A stretch of 6,164 nucleotides of DNA from CAYNFR01 sp964616755 (GCA_964616755.1 CAZTSI010000091.1:1-6164), one strand, 5' to 3'. Positions 1 through 5,798 are shown, numbered from the stretch's first letter. Made by a program: numbers and translations. Notes: generated by a model from the letters alone, not told the origin.

Positions 1-396
1 GGACTAAAATATCTCCGCTATGAAGATAGAGAAAAGTACTTCGGAGAAAAAAGATCCCCTGGTACCGCATTTCATGTGGCGGTTGATCAAAGCAACCCTT
101 TGTGCTTTGGTCTTAAAAAAGAACTTTATGGCTTGGTGTTCAGGAATTCTGCTGTTCAACCATCAACCGATTACCAAACGGCGGCACACTATGCTACCGA
201 TGGTACTAGTGTGCTTAGTTCTGGCTATGCCTCAAAAGAAAATATCGCTCGGGTGGCCGGTCAGAGTTATGCTGCTGTCGTATCCGTTGGTTCGGGAAAG
301 CTTGTGGCATTACCCGAAAATACACAGTTTCGTATGTTTTGGCGAGGACCTTCACGTATGATGCAAAACGCGGTTATGCTTATGCCTTCTTTTTAA
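1..396 (+). CDS. C-terminal end of a putative M14-family zinc carboxypeptidase (5' end outside window)
   Basis: The frame is open from base 1 and ends at TAA 394-396, giving the last 131 residues of a longer protein. Residues about 7-35 contain YEDRE, then SPGTAF, then VAVDQSNPLCFGL. This resembles the C-terminal part of the large Bacteroidota M14 peptidases, where an IPG...D..HPL..G pattern precedes a mostly beta tail. The end, with GKLVALPENTQFRMFWRG and then MMQNAVML, also fits that family, whose members close with a D/EN..FR..W.G segment followed by a hydrophobic stretch. The catalytic zinc-binding domain would lie upstream, outside the window, so activity cannot be judged. In the family these are secreted or periplasmic peptidases; that is family knowledge, not visible here. 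A GNAT gene follows after 26 bases on the same strand, suggesting co-transcription. The assignment rests on remembered family resemblance. Confidence 0.68.
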   Translation, partial: GLKYLRYEDREKYFGEKRSPGTAFHVAVDQSNPLCFGLKKELYGLVFRNSAVQPSTDYQTAAHYATDGTSVLSSGYASKENIARVAGQSYAAVVSVGSGKLVALPENTQFRMFWRGPSRMMQNAVMLMPSF

Positions 397-422
397 ATAA
401 ATGCAACAATAGAATAATCCTT

Positions 423-866
423 ATGCAGATCGAACGAGTAAAAACGGAACACGTAGCTATTCTCGCTCCTCTTTTTGATGATTATCGGCAGTTTTATGGT
501 CAAAAGTCTAATCCTGATGAATGTGCAGACTTTCTTTTAGAGAGAATATCCAATGAGGAGGCTATTGCCTTTATAGCGGTCGACCCACTAGGTGTCGGCC
601 AAGGATTTACGCTGCTCTATCCTAGTTTTTCAAGTGTGAGCATGAGCAAGGTGTATGTCTTGAATGACTTGTATGTCAACAAGGAACACCGTCGTGCCAG
701 CATTGCCTCACATCTTCTAAAATTCGCATGCCGATGGGCCAAAACACAAAAAGCTATTCGTTTGCATTTGGAGACCGAATTGTCGAATTCTGCCGCTCAA
801 GCGCTCTACGAGCAAGAAGGATGGAAGAAGGATGTAGGTCATTTTCATTATTATAAAGTACTATAA
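423..866 (+). CDS. GNAT-family N-acetyltransferase
   Basis: This 147-residue protein has the usual length of a single-domain GNAT enzyme, which moves an acetyl group from acetyl-CoA to an amine in the cytoplasm; the substrate is unknown. Beta strand 4 is VYVLNDLYV (about 77-85). The acetyl-CoA pyrophosphate-binding turn follows as EHRRASIASHLL (88-99). The C-terminal part has LHLETELSNSAAQALYEQEG (114-133) followed by W, a classic motif-B region (LET...N..AQ.LYE..GW), and ends HFHYYKVL. The turn is unusual: the RRxGxA/G pattern reads RRASIA, with Ser in place of the conserved first Gly. I chose ATG 423 because the protein then starts directly with beta strand 1 (MQIERVKTEH). A longer frame from 339 would overlap the upstream peptidase and add a tail untypical of the family. 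No Shine-Dalgarno sequence is visible, as is usual in Bacteroidota. The 26-base gap to the peptidase gene suggests a shared transcript. Confidence 0.88.
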   Translation: MQIERVKTEHVAILAPLFDDYRQFYGQKSNPDECADFLLERISNEEAIAFIAVDPLGVGQGFTLLYPSFSSVSMSKVYVLNDLYVNKEHRRASIASHLLKFACRWAKTQKAIRLHLETELSNSAAQALYEQEGWKKDVGHFHYYKVL

Positions 867-954
867 ATACCATTCAAAAGGGTGAAAGATGAAGAGAAAA
901 AGAAAGGCGTCATTATATATGTCTAGTCTTTATTGTAAATAATCCTTACTTTAC

Positions 955-964
955 CCTCGCGAGG
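955..964. promoter_or_regulatory. Perfect 10-bp GC-rich palindrome upstream of the desaturase gene
   Basis: CCTCGCGAGG is a perfect palindrome lying 60 bases before the desaturase ATG, in otherwise AT-rich spacer. Just before it, TACTTTAC (947-954) is one base off the Bacteroidota -7 consensus TAnnTTTG, but no TTTG is found at the expected -33 distance. The site would sit at a transcription start, a normal operator position. Function is inferred only. Confidence 0.3.
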
Positions 965-1024
965 AGAAGTATTTCCTAAAAACGATGAATTAAGACCGTA
1001 AAAAGTCGCATTCTTGTCTGCACT

Positions 1025-2017
1025 ATGAGTAACTCACATATGACGCAAGCGAACATTAGATTAGAAGTAATGAAGACTATTGAGGCTTCAATGGACGATA
1101 TTATTCAAGATTATCTGAAGCCCATCGATCAAAATTGGCAACCATCCGATCTATTACCAGATTCACGAAACGAGAACTTCTTTGAGGAAATCAAAGAGAT
1201 TCAAGAACTGTCGATGGAAATGAGTTACGATCTATTGGCAGTACTCATTGGCGATACTATTACTGAAGAAGCATTGCCTACTTATGAATCTTGGCTGATG
1301 AATCTTGATGGCGTAAATCAGGAGTCAAACAAAGGTTGGGCGCGTTGGATCAGGGCATGGACAGCAGAAGAAAATCGACATGGCGACCTACTCAACAAGT
1401 ATTTGTACTTGTGTGGCCGTGTTGACATGCGTGAAATGGAGACCTCGACCCAACACCTAATCAATGATGGATTTGATATTCAGACAGGCCATGATCCGTA
1501 TAGAAATTTTGTCTACACAAGCTTTCAAGAATTAGCGACCAATATTTCTCATAGACGAGTTGCCTCGCTCACCAAACAGACAGGTAATGCGCGTCTAGCA
1601 AAGATTTGTGCGATGATAGCTGCCGACGAAGCCCGACACGCTCGCGCTTATATGAGTTTTGTCAAGAGAATATTAGAGGTCGATAGCAATGAAATGATGC
1701 TCGCCTTTGAAGATATGATGAAGAAAAAGATCGTCATGCCCGCTCATTTTTTACGCGAATCAGGCGGTCAAATCTCTGAGTTATTTGCACATTTTTCAGA
1801 TGCTGCTCAGCGTATAAACGTCTATACATCTTTAGATTATATCGACATATTGACATCTTTAATTCAAGAATGGGATATCGAGCATACAACCGATCTAAAT
1901 GACAAGGGAGAGCGCGCACGAGACTATATCATGGCATTGCCAACGAGACTCTCTAGAATTGCCGAACGCCTACATATCCCTCAAAAACCATACAACTTCA
2001 AATGGATAGGAGTCTAA
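1025..2017 (+). CDS. Acyl-ACP desaturase (soluble di-iron fatty acid desaturase, type 2)
   Basis: This 330-residue protein belongs to the soluble acyl-[acyl-carrier-protein] desaturase family (plant stearoyl-ACP Delta-9 desaturase type). The family inserts a cis double bond into ACP-bound fatty acids using O2 and reduced ferredoxin in the cytoplasm. All six di-iron ligands known from the castor enzyme can be placed: E81 in TITEEALPTYESW, E116 and H119 in TAEENRHGDLLNKY, E169 in YTSFQE, and E202 and H205 in AADEARHA. Other strongly conserved blocks are YLYLCGRVDMREME (126-139), ISHRRVA (174-180), AFEDMMKKKIVMPAHFLRE (227-245) and the ending FKWIGV. The length fits bacterial members without a transit peptide. 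ATG 1025 gives MSNSHMTQAN; ATG 1040 (MTQANIRLEV) is equally possible, since family conservation starts near RLEVMKTIE. No Shine-Dalgarno is seen before either. The gene stands apart from its neighbours, with 158 bases upstream and 444 gene-free bases downstream. Regiospecificity cannot be told from sequence. Confidence 0.96.
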   Translation: MSNSHMTQANIRLEVMKTIEASMDDIIQDYLKPIDQNWQPSDLLPDSRNENFFEEIKEIQELSMEMSYDLLAVLIGDTITEEALPTYESWLMNLDGVNQESNKGWARWIRAWTAEENRHGDLLNKYLYLCGRVDMREMETSTQHLINDGFDIQTGHDPYRNFVYTSFQELATNISHRRVASLTKQTGNARLAKICAMIAADEARHARAYMSFVKRILEVDSNEMMLAFEDMMKKKIVMPAHFLRESGGQISELFAHFSDAAQRINVYTSLDYIDILTSLIQEWDIEHTTDLNDKGERARDYIMALPTRLSRIAERLHIPQKPYNFKWIGV

Positions 2018-2461
2018 GCGCTCATTGATCCTAATCTAATGACTATCAAGTAGAAAGACTAAAAGCTTATACATGAGGGTTGTGTAAATAAGGTCAACAT
2101 ATCTTCAAAATCTCCAGCTTCCGATATTGATGGAATCTAATAAAGTGCTACTAAAATAAGGTAAGCTAAACACAGCAAGTCTACGTTAGGAATCACTTGT
2201 AACGTCGTGGAGGACGGTAGATTTTTTAAAAGTACAAGTCAGAGAAGTAACTGCTACATCAACGTGGCGTCAATCACTTTCACACTATTGATAAATTCTT
2301 AACTTTCAAAAAAATCCAGTTTGAAATATAACAAGGCTTTCTTAAATCGTCAATTGACCTTTAGATTCGGCCAAAATTCGTTCTGTTTCATAAGAGATTT
2401 ACATTTAAGAACACTTGCAATAGCCTAAAACCAAAATTAGCAACAACTACTACCGGCCTAA
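2018..2461. other. Gene-free spacer between two convergent genes
   Basis: This 444-base AT-rich spacer lies between the 3' ends of the desaturase (+) and the TonB-dependent receptor (-). I find no convincing reading frame, tRNA or other RNA gene in it. It contains one nested stem structure (2195-2239, listed separately) and a perfect 10-bp palindrome GTCAATTGAC (2349-2358). It is long for a convergent spacer, where only terminators are expected, so a decayed gene is possible, but I cannot recognise one. Confidence 0.6.
2195..2239 (+). terminator. Nested stem structure with a T-run; possible terminator of the desaturase gene
   Basis: An outer perfect 7-bp stem pairs ACTTGTA (2195-2201) with TACAAGT (2233-2239). 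Inside it a small hairpin pairs CGTC (2203-2206) with GACG (2213-2216) around a 6-base loop, followed by AGATTTTTT (2219-2227) on the + strand. A GC-containing hairpin followed by six T resembles an intrinsic terminator, although the inner stem is short and the T-run starts five bases after it. It sits about 180 bases after the desaturase stop. CAAGT also occurs at 2176-2180 and could compete for the same ACTTG arm. Confidence 0.28.
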
Positions 2462-4897
2462 TCAGAAATTGACCTTCAATCCAACATTCCATGTTCTTGG
2501 CATATTAGGCCTGACCCCTGCGGGTCGACGTGATACGATATATACGTTGTCAGTAAGATTATTTACATTAATAAAGGCAGATAATTCCTTTGTAAGTATA
2601 TAATTGAAGGCTACATCTACGGTAAAGGCCCCATCAGTTCTCAAAAGCGTGGATTCATGGTGCTGCCCTGGCTCTGCCAACATGGCATCACTATATCGCG
2701 CATTGATATCAAGGAGAAATGAAAGATGTTCTATAGAAAGATTGGTAGATAGCTGATGTCTAGGCACATAGGGTAAAAAATCCCCTGACTGCACTTCACC
2801 CCACACTTCAAATTCACTTTCAAAACTATTCTCAAAGCTTGAATGTGTATAGGTGTAAGCCAAAGACAGGGGTATTCTGAAAGATCCTGATTGACTTTGC
2901 ACCAAATCTATAGATCCTTCTGCCTCTATGCCTATAACTCTAGCACTACCACCGTTAAAAAGATCTTGAGTACCAAGTCCACCTGTAGCGGCTAAGTCCA
3001 TACCAAGCAAATTAGAATAATCATTATAGTAACCCAAGATCTGAGCTCTATAGCCTGACTTATTGTATCTGTATCCCAACTCATAGTTCCAACTTTCCTC
3101 AGGATCAGTGCCCTCTCTTGACCCAGGAGGGGCAAATCCTTTGTGTACACCACCAAAAAAGTTGGCGTATTCGCTCAGCTCATAGCTAGCGGACATGCCC
3201 GGGATGACCACTGATATGACATTCTCCCTGCTTGTGCTAAATGCACCTTGTCGCTGGGGATCTTCTTTGCCATAATCCAGACGACCCATAGAAATGTGTT
3301 CATATCGCAAGCCCGGCGTCAGGATCAACTTATTCCATTCGAGCTTGTACTGAACGTATGAGCTGAAGGCTCGAGCATCTTCTACTCGGTTACTCTCGGT
3401 CCCTGGTGTGCCAGATTGAGAGAGCTGAAGGATACCGCGGGTCATGTTATACTGATCTTCCCATTGAAATCGATCTAATTCATCATGATGCCATCTCACG
3501 CCTATGTCTATCTTATGAAAAAGTGATGCCGTATTGAAATGCAGGATCGCATTGGTCTGTACGCCTTGAGAATAATAGCCGCGGTTATTGGCTCTGAGCG
3601 TTACGGCATCACTGCCATTCGCATCACCTCTAATGATGGCTAAAGCGTCGGCATATGTAGCTTCATCATCGAGGATGGTACTAATGTTAGTGCCATTGAC
3701 TTTATCGAGTTTGTACCAATTGCGATGGAAATTGTTGCGATAGGCTGTGGTATGAATGTCTAGAAAATCGGTTAATGCTGCAAAGTGAGTGAGGGTATAT
3801 TGTTCTTGTCTGGTCGTCATAATATCCTCTGCTGATGCAGCGTAACGACGTAATGGGTTGATGTCAAAGTCCGCATCTACTAAGCCTAGGTAGGTTTCAT
3901 TAGATATTTCGGTAGACTGCCCTATTTTGAAGGTCAAGGATTGATAAATGGGGGCATTAGGATTGGTGTTAAACCGGATTTTTGCCATGTAATCCTCTTT
4001 ATTAAAACCCGTTGGGCCTCCATTGTCCAATTGCTTAAAACCATCAGCACTGTATTGCATAGTTTCGACGAGATAGGATACGTTTTTGTGAGCATTGCCT
4101 ACATTAGCATGCAGCATCCTGTAGCCAAACCCTCCTGTGATGAAGTCGGCATGGCCGCTAAACTTAGTAGGAAGAGGGGTCGAAATAAGATTGATTGCAC
4201 CACCAGTGGTAAAAGGACCATATTTGATTTGAGAGCTACCCTTCATAATTTCTATAGCCTCCATCCTACCTATGGTAGGAAAATAATAGGCAGCTGGTGC
4301 TGAATAGGGAGCTGGTGCCGCCAGTACGCCATCTTCCATCACCGTGATCTTAGAACTTCTTTCGGATCCACTTCCTCGCAGACCTATATTAGGACGTAAA
4401 CCAAAACCATCCTCCTCTTGAACATTGACGCCTGGTATATTGCGCAGAGTACGAGCAATATCTGTATATGAAAATTTCTGTATTTCTTTCTGACTAATGT
4501 AATGTGCCGAGCCTAAAGTCTTATTGATGCCTGCAAGACCCCCTGTCATAGTAATGCTCTCTATGACTACTTGTGGTAAATCAAAAGCTCTCTCCTGCAT
4601 GATGATGACCCATTCAGCTTCATTACTTGACACAGTGTAAGTCTTGTTTATGGGTGATAGACCTATACTCGTAATGCTTATTTGATAACCGCCTTTTGGT
4701 ACATTTTCGATAATGAACTTTCCATTCTTATCAGTGACTGTACCTGATGAAAGTTCCTCGACCCATACAGTGGCGCCTACTATGGCGGAGGAGTCTTCGA
4801 GAATGACTTTCCCAGAAATGCTGAATTGCGAAAAACACGTGAATGTCCAAAGCAATTGAACACTTACAACTAATAAAATATTATATTTTTTTACCAT
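2462..4897 (-). CDS. TonB-dependent outer-membrane receptor, FecA-like, with N-terminal carboxypeptidase-regulatory-like domain
   Basis: This 811-residue outer-membrane transporter imports a chelate with energy from TonB-ExbB-ExbD. Residues 1-24 form a Sec signal peptide (KK, then ILLVVSVQLLW, likely cut near CFSQ); Cys21 lacks a proper lipobox. Residues about 26-108 are a carboxypeptidase-regulatory-like beta-sandwich (ISGKV, GATVWVEE, GTVTDKNGKF, YQISITSIGL), the usual Bacteroidota prefix. FDLPQVVIES (105-114) fits the TonB-box position. The plug spans about 125-243, with IPGVNVQEEDGFGLRPNIGL (154-173) followed by RGSGS, then KITVMEDG, MEAIEIMKG and KYGPFTTGGAINLIS. The barrel fills the rest, ending RPNMPRTWNVGLKVNF with the terminal Phe needed for barrel assembly. 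The plug apex APAPYSAPAAYYFP and the GLRG/YGP..TGGAIN spacing resemble FecA (ferric citrate) receptors, so an iron chelate is the likeliest substrate, but that is inferred. There is no SusD partner, no FecI/FecR genes and no N-terminal signalling (STN) domain, so it should not signal to a sigma factor itself. A -7 promoter match and an 18-bp palindrome lie just upstream. Confidence 0.93.
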   Translation of the reverse strand: MVKKYNILLVVSVQLLWTFTCFSQFSISGKVILEDSSAIVGATVWVEELSSGTVTDKNGKFIIENVPKGGYQISITSIGLSPINKTYTVSSNEAEWVIIMQERAFDLPQVVIESITMTGGLAGINKTLGSAHYISQKEIQKFSYTDIARTLRNIPGVNVQEEDGFGLRPNIGLRGSGSERSSKITVMEDGVLAAPAPYSAPAAYYFPTIGRMEAIEIMKGSSQIKYGPFTTGGAINLISTPLPTKFSGHADFITGGFGYRMLHANVGNAHKNVSYLVETMQYSADGFKQLDNGGPTGFNKEDYMAKIRFNTNPNAPIYQSLTFKIGQSTEISNETYLGLVDADFDINPLRRYAASAEDIMTTRQEQYTLTHFAALTDFLDIHTTAYRNNFHRNWYKLDKVNGTNISTILDDEATYADALAIIRGDANGSDAVTLRANNRGYYSQGVQTNAILHFNTASLFHKIDIGVRWHHDELDRFQWEDQYNMTRGILQLSQSGTPGTESNRVEDARAFSSYVQYKLEWNKLILTPGLRYEHISMGRLDYGKEDPQRQGAFSTSRENVISVVIPGMSASYELSEYANFFGGVHKGFAPPGSREGTDPEESWNYELGYRYNKSGYRAQILGYYNDYSNLLGMDLAATGGLGTQDLFNGGSARVIGIEAEGSIDLVQSQSGSFRIPLSLAYTYTHSSFENSFESEFEVWGEVQSGDFLPYVPRHQLSTNLSIEHLSFLLDINARYSDAMLAEPGQHHESTLLRTDGAFTVDVAFNYILTKELSAFINVNNLTDNVYIVSRRPAGVRPNMPRTWNVGLKVNF

Positions 4898-4914
4898 AAT
4901 TCTATTTGCGGGCT

Positions 4915-4922
4915 CAAAAATA
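4915..4922 (-). promoter_or_regulatory. Putative -7 promoter element of the TonB-dependent receptor gene
   Basis: Read on the - strand, this is TATTTTTG, a full match to the Bacteroidota sigma-ABfr -7 consensus TAnnTTTG. It ends 17 bases before the receptor ATG, implying a short leader. No TTTG is found at the consensus distance for the -33 element, so the promoter may be weak or need an activator. AT-rich DNA gives chance matches to this octamer. Confidence 0.4.
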
Positions 4923-4986
4923 GAATCAACGCAATCAGCCGTAGATCATAAAGATTGGGATTTCCCTCACGTAGATTAGTAGTGAA

Positions 4987-5004
4987 CTACCTAACGTTAG
5001 GTAG
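4987..5004. promoter_or_regulatory. Perfect 18-bp palindrome, operator candidate upstream of the receptor gene
   Basis: CTACCTAACGTTAGGTAG is an unbroken palindrome centred 99 bases upstream of the receptor ATG and about 75 bases upstream of its -7 element. The hexamers GATTAG (4974-4979) and CTAATC (5009-5014) flank it as a further inverted pair. The length and symmetry are those of a binding site for a dimeric regulator. The position, above the promoter, suits an activator better than a repressor. It does not resemble the Fur box, so the regulator is unknown. Confidence 0.5.
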
Positions 5005-5007
5005 ATC

Positions 5008-5055
5008 GCTAATCAGTGCTATTCTACGTATACGTTTTCGAATACTACTATTGGC
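5008..5055. repeat. Imperfect inverted repeat with a palindrome in its loop
   Basis: The left arm runs 5008-5024 (GCTAAT, then CAGTG, then CTATTC) and the right arm 5040-5055 (GAATAC, then TACTATTGGC). Pairing is GCTAAT with ATTGGC including one G-T pair, AGT with ACT, and TATTC with GAATA. C5014 is extruded, and the C5019/C5045 and G5018/T5046 positions are mismatched or wobble. The loop (5025-5039) contains the perfect 10-bp palindrome ACGTATACGT (5026-5035). Confidence 0.35.
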
Positions 5056-5135
5056 TCTCGTCATGTTAGGCTGTCGTTTATACAGGGAGGTATAAAGCAC
5101 AAATACCGGATGTCCCTAGCAGATTATTGAAAGTC

Positions 5136-5159
5136 GGTATTCTATTCAAAAGAATATCC
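5136..5159. repeat. Inverted repeat: 8-bp hairpin with a one-base bulge
   Basis: GGTATTCT (5136-5143) pairs with AGAATA and CC (5151-5156 and 5158-5159), leaving T5157 bulged. The loop is ATTCAAA (5144-5150). No T-run follows on the + strand and no gene ends nearby, so it does not look like a terminator. Confidence 0.4.
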
Positions 5160-5338
5160 TCAGCACTCGCTTAACGATCGATTCATGTATGCCCCGATGC
5201 TATAAGCAGGTCTATAGAGGGATTTTCTATCTTTAAAAATGGTACTTTCTGTCCAATTGATATGATAAAGATATTCTTGCGCGAAGCCACAGGGAAATTT
5301 TTCGGGATAAACAATGATTTTAGAAAGTATTAGTATAA

Positions 5339-5371
5339 CGATTTTATCACGCCTCGCATTAATAAAAATCG
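5339..5371. repeat. Inverted repeat just upstream of a promoter-like octamer
   Basis: CGATTTTAT (5339-5347) pairs with ATAAAAATCG (5362-5371) as a 9-bp stem with one bulged A. The loop of 14 bases contains CACGCCTCGC. The right arm ends four bases before the -7 match at 5376-5383, so the repeat covers the region where the -33 element would lie and could be an operator. There is no T-run beyond either arm. Confidence 0.38.
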
Positions 5372-5375
5372 CGTC

Positions 5376-5383
5376 TACCTTTG
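5376..5383 (+). promoter_or_regulatory. Putative Bacteroidota -7 promoter element with no annotated gene downstream
   Basis: TACCTTTG, extended by CAG, is a full match to TAnnTTTG and has the form often seen before strong Bacteroidota genes. A transcript would begin near 5388-5392. No recognisable gene follows. The first start codon downstream opens a 17-codon frame (5412-5465) encoding MGVLISVSLLRILMLFR. A clear -33 TTTG is missing; the inverted repeat 5339-5371 occupies that place. Confidence 0.4.
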
Positions 5384-5665
5384 CAGTCTTATAAGGTCCA
5401 CTTCGTAAAGGATGGGTGTGTTGATCAGTGTATCATTGCTCCGAATCCTCATGCTGTTTCGATAAGTTGTCACGGCTGCGTGCCCTCATAAAGAAAGCCT
5501 CACGCCCCACCCCTCTATGAGTCTCATCAAGTCATATTAAGATCCGTCTCATTCAATTGATCGTTGCTGCCCTATCAGAGTCCACCCTTTAGCGTAACCA
5601 TTATTAACTTCACTAAAATGAGAATTGGATTTTGTCCAAGTAATTGCATCTATCCATTATATTTT

Positions 5666-5704
5666 ATGATTGATTTATCATAGTAGAATGATAATTGAAA
5701 TCAT
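5666..5704. repeat. Imperfect AT-rich inverted repeat, 39 bases
   Basis: TTATCAT (5675-5681) pairs with ATGATAA (5688-5694) around the 6-base loop AGTAGA. Beyond an internal loop, ATGATT (5666-5671) pairs with AATCAT (5699-5704), giving 13 bp in all. The right half (GATAAT, T, GAAATC at 5690-5702) loosely recalls a Fur box but has too many mismatches to call. No T-run follows directly. Confidence 0.4.
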
Positions 5705-5752
5705 CGTGGTGTCATAGTAGTTATGCCCTTTTTTAGTTAAGTTGGACAGTAA

Positions 5753-5798
5753 CGTTTAGTATATGATACGTAAACGATTTCGAAGTACTATACTTTCG
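5753..5798. repeat. Two tandem bulged hairpins
   Basis: Hairpin one pairs CGTTTAGTAT (5753-5762) with ATAC and TAAACG (5766-5769 and 5771-5776). This is a 10-bp stem with loop ATG and one bulged G at 5770. After ATTT, hairpin two pairs CGAAGTA (5781-5787) with TAC and TTCG (5791-5793 and 5795-5798), a 7-bp stem with loop CTA and one bulged T at 5794. Both share the same design: a three-base loop and a single bulge on the 3' arm. No gene or T-run adjoins them. Confidence 0.42.

Noticed and set aside
20..361. 113-codon frame on the + strand inside the peptidase end
   Set aside because: It is a different frame from the peptidase-like reading (1-396), which shows clear family-type conserved positions; this one shows none.
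339..422. Upstream extension of the GNAT gene
   Set aside because: It would overlap the peptidase end by 58 bases and add a non-family tail (FTYDAKRGYAYAFF); ATG 423 starts directly with the first beta strand.
903..931. Possible terminator after the GNAT gene (AAAGGC pairing with GTCTTT)
   Set aside because: Six pairs including a wobble around a 17-base loop, with no real T-run.
1734..1919. 61-codon frame on the - strand inside the desaturase gene
   Set aside because: Antisense shadow of a strongly conserved enzyme gene.
2455..2511. GGCCTAAT / ATTAGGCC inverted pair around the receptor stop codon
   Set aside because: Eight-base arms 41 bases apart, one inside the coding region; expected by chance.
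3941..4303. 120-codon frame on the + strand inside the receptor gene
   Set aside because: Antisense to the plug and early barrel of the receptor, with no recognisable domain.
5690..5702. Fur-box-like GATAAT-T-GAAATC
   Set aside because: Too many mismatches to the inverted GATAAT repeat, and no gene start close by.
5711..5734. Possible terminator before the six-T run at 5729-5734
   Set aside because: Only a 4-bp AT stem (CATA/TATG) precedes the T-run, and no gene ends here.
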